From positions 1 to 5,049 of the forward strand of contig JALRCK010000072.1 in NCBI GenBank assembly GCA_023262305.1: a DNA stretch of 5,049 nucleotides, given 5' to 3'. Position numbers and translations under genes: made by a program. Position 1 is the first letter of the stretch, and every line of letters starts with the position of its first letter. Shown piece after piece: positions 1 to 5,049 of the stretch. The notes beneath the pieces are model-generated. The model saw nothing but the letters and a program-made list of their open reading frames with translations. It did no database searches and had not been told where the DNA came from. Source of the DNA: Deltaproteobacteria bacterium. GTDB taxonomy: Bacteria > Bdellovibrionota_C > UBA2361 > OMII01.

Positions 1-11
1 CAAGGCCGCAA

Positions 12-121
12 ATGTTGGGTAGCGGGTTCCCTGAAAACGGCTCGGCGCGCTGAGCCGTTGGGGGAGATGCGCAAAAAGTGCTGGGTCTGGTTGTTTTTCG
101 TACACTGCCCCTACCCAACAT
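12..121. other. Palindrome-bounded block, candidate structured RNA or small repeat element
   Basis: A perfect 11-bp inverted repeat (ATGTTGGGTAG at 12-22, CTACCCAACAT at 111-121) encloses about 90 bp. Past one bulged base (C23) the pairing can continue for four more pairs (24-27 with 107-110, one of them G-U). Inside is a second perfect 8-bp inverted repeat, AACGGCTC (36-43) with GAGCCGTT (52-59), which extends by a G-U and a G-C pair to a CGCG loop. A short hairpin, GCGC-AAAAA-GTGC, follows at 69-81. Nested arms of this kind suit a folded non-coding RNA, a riboswitch-like leader or a miniature repeat element. I do not recognise it as 6S, 4.5S/SRP, tmRNA, RNase P or a common riboswitch. Because the arms are symmetric the strand cannot be decided. 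It ends about 150 bp before the J-domain gene start. Confidence 0.35.
36..59. repeat. Perfect 8-bp inverted repeat (hairpin)
   Basis: AACGGCTC at 36-43 is the exact reverse complement of GAGCCGTT at 52-59, with an 8-nt spacer that can add two more pairs. On the + strand the stem is followed by a G run rather than a T run, so it does not read as an intrinsic terminator. It is the inner stem of the larger block spanning 12-121. Confidence 0.6.
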
Positions 122-272
122 CCTGAATATTCGGCTACACCATGTGCTGTGGGGGTTGTGAAAATTCGAACATACCTCTCAGCAATTTTATATACATAGG
201 AGTGACTTAGAGGTTTTGGAGCGGAACATCAATCTGGCGTGGGTGCCAGCAGGTTACGAGGAGAAAGGCGCC
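122..272 (+). other. Leader region of the J-domain gene, no gene recognised
   Basis: This stretch links the palindromic block to the preferred start of the J-domain gene. It contains an AT-rich patch (about 184-197) that includes TATATA at 189-194 and could serve as a -10 region, but I see no convincing -35 at the right distance. Two Shine-Dalgarno-like sequences occur: AGGAG at 198-202 and GAGGAG at 258-263. A 22-codon ORF beginning at ATG 142 is cysteine-rich at its start but has no ribosome binding site, and I do not call it. Confidence 0.3.
258..263 (+). promoter_or_regulatory. Ribosome binding site favouring the ATG at 273
   Basis: GAGGAG lies 9 nt before the ATG at 273, which is good spacing. 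The alternative in-frame TTG at 216 has AGGAG 13 nt upstream and GAGG-like bases only 2 nt upstream, both poorly placed. This supports the ATG as the main start of the J-domain gene. Confidence 0.5.
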
Positions 273-899
273 ATGACTGGGGCCGGTTCTTGGGAACAAG
301 CTCTCATAGAGATCGCATCAACTCTCATTCCATTTGGGGAGGAGATCGGGGGGCCCCCTGCTGCCAGCCTCGCAGCGAATATTACAACAGCGGTGAAACC
401 GTTCTTCGCACTCATCACCCTCAACTTCGTTGCGCTCTCGCTCCGACAATATCTCATCAGGATTGCACTCTACATCGTAGAGTCATCGATTATCCTTATA
501 TTAGGCGGATTTTTCCTGCGCGGAATCCTCTCGCGCAGAAATCACAGAAAGGTCCTACGTGCCCGACTAAGAGAGCACCAATCTCCTCTCGGCAAACAGA
601 AGAAGCCCCGAACTGAGACCACCTTTCAGACATGGGATCAATTTTGCAAAGGGACCGTATTTTGGAGCTTCGGCGGCGACCTTAACGAGGACGCCAAACG
701 AGCACTGAGCGTTCTCGGTCTTCACGCGTTTTCGACGCAATGTGAGCTTCGAAAGGCGTACCTTGAGCTGATGAAGCAGCACCACCCAGATCGCTTTATG
801 CACACACCCACCGACTTTGAGGCGGCTCAGAATAAAGCTGTGACGATCCGAGAAGCGTATGACGTGATTGCTAAGCAGTTTTGTCGAGTACAGGGGTAG
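273..899 (+). CDS. Membrane-anchored J-domain (DnaJ-like) co-chaperone
   Basis: Read from the ATG at 273 this gives 208 residues; an in-frame TTG at 216 would add 19 more. Two hydrophobic segments lie close together (about residues 43-58 and 63-85). A strongly basic stretch (RRNHRKVLRARLR) follows, which by the positive-inside rule places the C-terminal half in the cytoplasm. The last 65 residues or so (about 139-203) match a J domain: a helix-I equivalent (ALSVLGL), helix II (ELRKAYLELMKQHH), the diagnostic HPD at 171-173 and helix III ending IREAYDVI. J domains stimulate ATP hydrolysis by Hsp70 (DnaK), and the intact HPD predicts activity. There is no Gly/Phe region, zinc finger or DnaJ C-terminal substrate domain, so it is a type III (class C) J protein. 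It differs from DjlA in having two TM segments and no recognisable TerB-like region. The client is unknown; the membrane anchor suggests DnaK is recruited to a membrane protein or complex. Its last 29 bp overlap the end of the convergent SET gene. Confidence 0.85.
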   Translation: MTGAGSWEQALIEIASTLIPFGEEIGGPPAASLAANITTAVKPFFALITLNFVALSLRQYLIRIALYIVESSIILILGGFFLRGILSRRNHRKVLRARLREHQSPLGKQKKPRTETTFQTWDQFCKGTVFWSFGGDLNEDAKRALSVLGLHAFSTQCELRKAYLELMKQHHPDRFMHTPTDFEAAQNKAVTIREAYDVIAKQFCRVQG

Positions 900-2133
900 C
901 GTCCACCTCCTCCCGAGACTCCTGCCAATCCACAAATTTCTTCGCCCCGCGCCAGAAGAATGGCTCTTTGATCGCGTAGGCGAGATCGGCGATGGTGTGC
1001 GACAACACTATGGACCAGAACTGAGATAGACCTGCCACGAAGAATCCCCCTGTGGCGGCTCCCATCAGCGGCATGACCCAAAAGTCAGACGGTAGGTGAG
1101 CCAGGAAGTCATACTGACACACCTTCAGCTTTCGCCGCAGTGCGAGCCGATCTATCCGTCCCTTCACTATCCATTCCGTACGCTCCTTCCAGAGCATCCC
1201 TGCGTAGTAGGCAATCAGGTAAGTTCCGTACCCGACCACACTGGAGAGCAGCGAGATAGCCGAGATAAATCCTGCCTCGTCCTGGGCAAACGTGAACGAG
1301 GCTACCATGGGAGCCAGCGCCGCCATAATACCTGTCGTGAGAAGTGTGCTCGGAAGACCGGCCACGATACAGATCGGTATCGCCATCCATTCCTCGCGAA
1401 TCGATTCCGATAAAAAACGAGCTATCTCTCGGGGCAATGCACTCAAGCGCTTCCACCCACGCTCCATGCGACCAACACCTCTAACCCGGTCATCGTTGTG
1501 TGCGGAGGCGAGGCGAATCAGGTGACGCTCACGCTCCCCACGCACGGGAGGCTGAACCTTGGCTTGCAGGAATGGTTGGTAGTGAGGCAGGAGTCGCGCC
1601 TGAATCATGGGGTCTTTCCAATCCTGTCCCGATATAACATTTCGACAATTCGCGGACCCGCATCCACACTTCATCATAAAGGCATCATCATCGGATGCCA
1701 CGCAGGTCGCATAATCGAGGGTAATCTCCTCACCCTCTGCGATATCGCGCAGAGCCGTAAGAGCGATCGCACCGGAAAATCCGACATTAGGTGAGCAGGA
1801 GTGATTGATTCGCTCACCTATTCCAATATCGCTCTCATCACGGGGTCCCAAAAAGAGATCGTCCGCGACCTGGAATGGAAAGTTCTGCATCTCAGGCGAT
1901 AGCTGTTCAAACTCAGATGCGGTAATAACGTTGCCGCCGAACATGACCACCAAGGTGCCTTTAGGGATCCGATCCAACGTTACCACCCCGAGACCACATC
2001 GTGAAGTTTCAACGACTACAAGGGATTCGTGAATCCAATTTGAACCCCTCCCCTGAAGTGCTAATGGAGCTGGTACCTGAGCGCCCGACACAGAGATACG
2101 AGAGGTGCTTTCTGATTTTGGAAGGGCAACCAT
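871..2133 (-). CDS. SET-domain methyltransferase fused to a multi-spanning membrane domain
   Basis: Read from the ATG at 2133 this gives 420 residues. Residues about 35-170 form a SET domain, the fold that moves methyl groups from S-adenosylmethionine to protein lysines. Visible motifs are CGLG near the start (about 46-49), NHSCSPN at 110-116 (cofactor-binding and pseudoknot motif), GEEITLDY at 134-141 with the expected catalytic tyrosine (Y141), and a post-SET cluster C156, C158, C163. Together with C113 of NHSC these can bind zinc. A basic linker (about 195-245) leads to a C-terminal half with three hydrophobic stretches (about 250-281, 287-316 and 352-386) that look membrane-embedded. I do not recognise this half. 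The layout predicts a methyltransferase held at the membrane with its catalytic domain in the cytoplasm; the substrate is unknown. An in-frame GTG at 2145 would add four residues, but it sits inside the Shine-Dalgarno sequence that serves the ATG. A tiny ORF lies 40 bp upstream, and the 3' end overlaps the J-domain gene. Confidence 0.85.
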   Translation of the reverse strand: MVALPKSESTSRISVSGAQVPAPLALQGRGSNWIHESLVVVETSRCGLGVVTLDRIPKGTLVVMFGGNVITASEFEQLSPEMQNFPFQVADDLFLGPRDESDIGIGERINHSCSPNVGFSGAIALTALRDIAEGEEITLDYATCVASDDDAFMMKCGCGSANCRNVISGQDWKDPMIQARLLPHYQPFLQAKVQPPVRGERERHLIRLASAHNDDRVRGVGRMERGWKRLSALPREIARFLSESIREEWMAIPICIVAGLPSTLLTTGIMAALAPMVASFTFAQDEAGFISAISLLSSVVGYGTYLIAYYAGMLWKERTEWIVKGRIDRLALRRKLKVCQYDFLAHLPSDFWVMPLMGAATGGFFVAGLSQFWSIVLSHTIADLAYAIKEPFFWRGAKKFVDWQESREEVDATPVLDKTA

Positions 2134-2140
2134 GCAGCGA

Positions 2141-2147
2141 CTCACCT
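2141..2147 (-). promoter_or_regulatory. Ribosome binding site of the SET gene, decides its start
   Basis: On the - strand AGGTGAG lies 7 nt before the ATG at 2133. The alternative GTG start at 2145 is made of bases within this same motif and has no purine-rich sequence of its own upstream, with a TAG stop directly before it. The ATG is therefore the better start. Confidence 0.6.
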
Positions 2148-2173
2148 AGTGGGATTGAGAGGTAGCCGCCGCA

Positions 2174-2242
2174 CTATAAGCTGAAGCACAAAAATACCAA
2201 AGCACCCATCGCAAACCGCCGTTCTATAGACCCCATCCTCAT
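2174..2242 (-). CDS. 22-codon small ORF, possible leader peptide or tiny membrane protein
   Basis: On the - strand an ATG at 2242 opens 22 codons ending in TAG at 2174. The peptide has a charged N-terminal half (MRMGSIERRF) followed by a hydrophobic run (AMGALVFLCFSL), the pattern of a short membrane peptide or the front of a signal peptide. The main evidence that it is translated is the Shine-Dalgarno AAAAGGAGG, 6 nt before the ATG and much stronger than any other site in the window. It ends 40 bp before the SET gene start on the same strand, so both could be on one transcript. It could be a regulatory leader peptide, a small membrane partner of the SET protein, the remnant of a longer gene, or chance. 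No homologue is recognised. Confidence 0.45.
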   Translation of the reverse strand: MRMGSIERRFAMGALVFLCFSL

Positions 2243-2248
2243 AACCCG

Positions 2249-2257
2249 CCTCCTTTT
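2249..2257 (-). promoter_or_regulatory. Near-perfect Shine-Dalgarno sequence (AAAAGGAGG)
   Basis: On the - strand AAAAGGAGG is followed after six bases (CGGGTT) by ATG at 2242. The match to the anti-Shine-Dalgarno end of 16S rRNA and the spacing are close to optimal. By contrast the SET gene has AGGTGAG and the kinase only GGGG. Confidence 0.55.
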
Positions 2258-2345
2258 CAAGAGATTCAGAGACGGTTCGTCATTTCAGCTGGATAGAGGT
2301 CAAGCGCACACTGTTAAGAGCCGACTCATCTAGTACGGGGTAACG
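2258..2345. other. Divergent intergenic region between the small-ORF/SET unit and the kinase
   Basis: Transcription of the kinase (+) and of the small ORF plus SET gene (-) must begin in or near this gap. On the - strand TTGACC (2303 to 2298) resembles a -35 box, but nothing like TATAAT lies 16-18 nt further on. On the + strand no convincing promoter pair is seen. The likely kinase ribosome binding site is the weak GGGG at 2337-2340, 5 nt before its ATG. No clear operator palindrome is visible. Confidence 0.3.
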
Positions 2346-5049
2346 ATGGGACTTCGACTTAAGAACGCAATTGCTGTAACCGCGGTATTCGTCGCGATCA
2401 TCTCTGCGACATACCTCCTCTATACCCATGTGCTCCTTCGAGATTTCGACCTGATCGAGCGAGAGAGAGCGAACCTCAACATTCAAAGGGTATTTCAAAG
2501 CATTGATGCGGCTACAGACGACCTACGCAGCAGAACGGTCGACTGGGCACGCTGGGATGAGACCTACACGTTCATGCAGGGAAGCAATAAGGCGTATCTC
2601 TCCACGAATGTAAACTACGAGGCAGTTGCTCCCTTTGAGCTCGTGCACATCATCTTTATCGCCAACGACCTCTCCCTAGTGTCTGGATTAGAGGCGCAGC
2701 GAGACGCGGAGTCCTTGCGCCCACTTCGCGCCCAGACGCTAGAATCAATCATGTCTAACTCGACGATCGATTCTTACCTCCGGTCATCTCCTGGGGAACC
2801 GTTCAGTGGACTTCTCCGAGTTGGAAATTTACCCCTCTTTATCTCAATCTGCCCCATCACCAACAACCAAGGTACTGAGCCGAGGAACGGCTTCCTGATC
2901 TTCACTCGCGCCTTCTCGCTCCAGCTGCAGGAGCAGATTGAGAAGCGAACCCAGTTAGCGCTCACCTTCTCGGATATCAACGCAGACCCTGCGGATCCAC
3001 GCATCTCCACGACTCCACCAGTCACGGATCGTTCGATCTCAACTGGTGGAGATGAGGTTGTGAGTGTTGGCGTCCTTCGGGACATATCGAATACCCCCAT
3101 CATCTCGTTTTCACATAGAGCACCCCGAACCATCTATCAACAGGGCAAAGCCTCGCGGAACTATGTCGTGTCCCTGATGTCTATCTGCCTGATCCTAGCT
3201 AATGTCGTCCTGATCGCGTTTCTCAATCGCGCTGTGATAGGTCGTTTAGAGCGCTTCGCCTCAAGCATTAAGACTATCTCCTCAACCACCGACTTCTCTC
3301 TCCGTATCGCTCCGGATGGAAGAGACGAGATCGGCTACCTCACCGAGACCTTCAACAAGCTCCTGCAAACGACGGAGGACACGACCTCCCAGCTTTCTCA
3401 TGCGCGTGATGCGGCGATTCAAGCGACCCTTGCAAAGAGCAACTTCGTAGCGCACGTCTCACACGAACTTCGCTCCCCTATTCACGGACTCACCGGACTC
3501 CTACGAATTCTTTTCAAGGGGGAAAGCTCACCTACCAAACGCGCCTACATTCAGATGGCCCAAGATTCGGCGTCGACGCTCCTCTCCACCATTAACAACA
3601 TACTCGACCTCTCCAAGATCGAGTCAGGCTCGGTCGACCTGCAACACATCCCATGTAGCCTTCGACAGATCATACGAACCTCTGCTCGACTCGTCGCTCC
3701 TCGCGTTGATGAGAAACCCCCTGTGCACTTCCTGCTCGATGTTGAGCCAGGGGTGCCTGACGGAATCATCAGCGACCCCTTGCGGCTTCAACAGATACTC
3801 GTCAACCTGCTCGGCAATGCAGTGAAATTCACCAATGAGGGCTCCATCTCTCTTCGCGTTGCGCCTCTGGAACGCACCGCCACCACAACTACCCTCTTGT
3901 TTGAAGTCTCGGACACCGGAATCGGCATGAGCGAGGAGCAGCTCGGGAGGGTCTTCACGCCCTATCTGCAGGCGGATGACTCCATTCAAACGAAGTACGA
4001 AGGAACCGGGCTCGGACTTTCAATCGTTACATCTCTCATGCATGAGGTGGGCGGAGAGCTTTCAGTGAAGAGTATACCTGGTCACGGGACAACCTTCACT
4101 CTCTCGATCCCGCTCACGCTCCAAGAGGAGGCGGTGGATACTCCGGTATGGATGCCCGGTCGTTGCATCTTGATCGATGATTCCGGTCCATACGCCTCGT
4201 GGATCTCAAGCGGTCTCGCCCGCTATGGATGCCTCACCGAGCGAGTCTCTCCATCCGACGAGGCGGCAGTGCGCCGCATTTCACGCGCACAGACTCCTCC
4301 CGATCTGGTAGTGCTCTCGCCCCGAGCCGTTGAGACACCCGCCACTATCGAGAATCTTCGCTACCTGCGAGCATCTCTCTCATGTCCTATCATCGCCTCG
4401 CTCAAGACCTCGCACATGGCCGCGCACGAACAGATGCGAATGTTCGGAGATATCATCATCGTGGAGTCCCCCACCTCTCCCGAGGAGATATTGAGAGCCG
4501 GACGCGGTCGCGCCGACGAGGTACGCACGCCACCACTTTCGGATACCCTGAGGCTTCATGTCGCTGCGCGCGGATGCCGTATCCTGGTAGCAGACGACGC
4601 TCCCACCAGTCGCCTGATTATTCGTGAGATGCTTGAGGAGGCCGGATATGAGGTCGAGACTGTTGAGAATGGAGAGGAACTAGCGCGGCGCATCAGGTGT
4701 GATATCGAGGGGACAAGTGACTCTCCGATCTCTCTCGTGCTCACCGATATCGAGATGCCGATTATGGGTGGACTCGAAGCTACCCAGGAGATTCGAGCCC
4801 TAGAGGCAACTCACCCCAAACACCAGAGCCTGCCGATCATCGCCATCACCGCGCACGCCCTTGCTGAGGAGCAACGAAGCTTCCGCGAAGGGGGGATCGA
4901 TTACGTGATAACTAAACCCCTCAAGCCCGGGGATCTTAACGAGGCGCTCATGAGGATGTCTCAACCCAACCTCTCCCCTTCCCCCACAGGCTCTCGACCG
5001 CTCGAACCCCACACGCTTTGTGGCGTACTATGCGATCTCACCACCCGTT
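2346..5049 (+). CDS. Hybrid sensor histidine kinase with CHASE4-like sensor and two receivers, 3' end cut by window edge
   Basis: The frame is open for 901 codons from ATG 2346 to the edge without a stop. The ATG is the first possible start, since a TAG lies in frame at 2331. In order: TM1 (about 8-30); an extracytoplasmic sensor (about 32-271) with the CHASE4-type motif DWARWDETY at 66-74; TM2 (about 273-293); HAMP (about 294-345, with DEIG at 327-330); HisKA with the phospho-accepting H373 in SHELRSP; HATPase_c with N491 in the N box, DTGIG from 523 and GTGLGL at 553-558. A degenerate receiver follows (about 607-720): its acidic pair D611/D612 remains, but the acceptor position is S658 (LVVLSP) and the KP motif lysine is lost. 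The second receiver (about 745-872) is complete: D750/D751, D801 in LTDIEMP, T835 and K857 in TKP. A proline/serine-rich tail begins at about 873, and an HPt domain may follow beyond the edge. It should autophosphorylate at H373 and pass phosphate to D801. CHASE4 is a predicted extracellular ligand-binding domain; the signal is unknown. Confidence 0.92.
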   Translation, partial: MGLRLKNAIAVTAVFVAIISATYLLYTHVLLRDFDLIERERANLNIQRVFQSIDAATDDLRSRTVDWARWDETYTFMQGSNKAYLSTNVNYEAVAPFELVHIIFIANDLSLVSGLEAQRDAESLRPLRAQTLESIMSNSTIDSYLRSSPGEPFSGLLRVGNLPLFISICPITNNQGTEPRNGFLIFTRAFSLQLQEQIEKRTQLALTFSDINADPADPRISTTPPVTDRSISTGGDEVVSVGVLRDISNTPIISFSHRAPRTIYQQGKASRNYVVSLMSICLILANVVLIAFLNRAVIGRLERFASSIKTISSTTDFSLRIAPDGRDEIGYLTETFNKLLQTTEDTTSQLSHARDAAIQATLAKSNFVAHVSHELRSPIHGLTGLLRILFKGESSPTKRAYIQMAQDSASTLLSTINNILDLSKIESGSVDLQHIPCSLRQIIRTSARLVAPRVDEKPPVHFLLDVEPGVPDGIISDPLRLQQILVNLLGNAVKFTNEGSISLRVAPLERTATTTTLLFEVSDTGIGMSEEQLGRVFTPYLQADDSIQTKYEGTGLGLSIVTSLMHEVGGELSVKSIPGHGTTFTLSIPLTLQEEAVDTPVWMPGRCILIDDSGPYASWISSGLARYGCLTERVSPSDEAAVRRISRAQTPPDLVVLSPRAVETPATIENLRYLRASLSCPIIASLKTSHMAAHEQMRMFGDIIIVESPTSPEEILRAGRGRADEVRTPPLSDTLRLHVAARGCRILVADDAPTSRLIIREMLEEAGYEVETVENGEELARRIRCDIEGTSDSPISLVLTDIEMPIMGGLEATQEIRALEATHPKHQSLPIIAITAHALAEEQRSFREGGIDYVITKPLKPGDLNEALMRMSQPNLSPSPTGSRPLEPHTLCGVLCDLTTR

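Noticed and set aside
36..98. Intrinsic terminator made of the 36-59 hairpin and the T run at 94-98
   Set aside because: The T run is about 35 nt from the strong stem and more than 10 nt from the small GCGC/GTGC hairpin, so it does not have terminator geometry.
1..126. Open frame on the + strand from the left edge to a TGA, as the tail of an upstream gene
   Set aside because: The translation is rich in Trp, Cys and Arg with no family resemblance, it passes through the whole palindromic block, and the opposite strand is open over the same stretch. It cannot be distinguished from chance.
142..210. 22-codon cysteine-rich ORF (starting MCCGGC) before the J-domain gene
   Set aside because: There is no purine-rich ribosome binding site before its ATG, and the composition gives no other support.
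216..272. TTG at 216 as the start of the J-domain gene
   Set aside because: It is possible but weaker: a rare start codon with poorly spaced Shine-Dalgarno candidates, whereas the ATG at 273 has GAGGAG at 9 nt.
1096..2032. Several + strand ORFs opposite the SET gene
   Set aside because: They are shadows of the SET coding sequence, with low-complexity, unrecognisable translations.
2275..2303. Sigma-70 promoter on the - strand starting with TTGACC
   Set aside because: The -35 match is good, but the hexamer at the proper distance (ACGAAC) does not resemble a -10 box.
2280..2498. 72-codon ORF on the - strand across the kinase start
   Set aside because: It lies antisense to the kinase N-terminus, shows no recognisable family and looks like a shadow of the real frame.
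3551..3989. Antisense ORFs opposite the HisKA/HATPase region
   Set aside because: They overlap each other and the highly conserved kinase core, and have no motif of their own.

Overview
The window is bacterial: dense intron-free genes, Shine-Dalgarno sites, a His-Asp phosphorelay protein and TTG/GTG/ATG start choices. The base composition is moderate, with frequent CTC, CGC and ATC codons. The gene content (a CHASE4 hybrid sensor kinase, a bacterial SET-domain protein and a membrane-anchored J-domain protein) suggests a free-living, probably Gram-negative bacterium with elaborate signalling. No feature fixes the phylum. I recognise no mobile element, tRNA, rRNA or CRISPR array.

Layout. Bases 1-215 contain no convincing gene. 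They hold a striking palindrome-bounded block (about 12-121) that could fold as a compact RNA or be a small repeat element. On the + strand, 273-899 encodes a small membrane protein with two predicted transmembrane helices and a C-terminal J domain carrying an intact HPD motif. Facing it on the - strand, 2133-871 encodes a fusion of an N-terminal SET methyltransferase domain, including post-SET cysteines, with a multi-spanning membrane C-terminal half. The two genes overlap tail to tail by 29 bp. Just upstream of the SET gene, also on the - strand, lies a 22-codon ORF (2242-2174) with a near-perfect Shine-Dalgarno sequence. It looks like a leader peptide or a tiny membrane protein. From 2346 to the right edge, on the + strand and with no stop in the window, runs a large hybrid histidine kinase. 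Its order is TM, CHASE4-like sensor, TM, HAMP, HisKA, HATPase, degenerate receiver, intact receiver, then an unfinished tail.

How they may work together. The kinase and the small-ORF/SET unit are divergently transcribed from a gap of about 100 bp (about 212 bp from SET start to kinase start), so they could share control, but no response regulator or operator is visible to prove it. The J-domain and SET proteins are both membrane-anchored and have overlapping 3' ends. A functional link between them (a membrane-localised co-chaperone and a membrane-localised protein methyltransferase) is only an inference from position.
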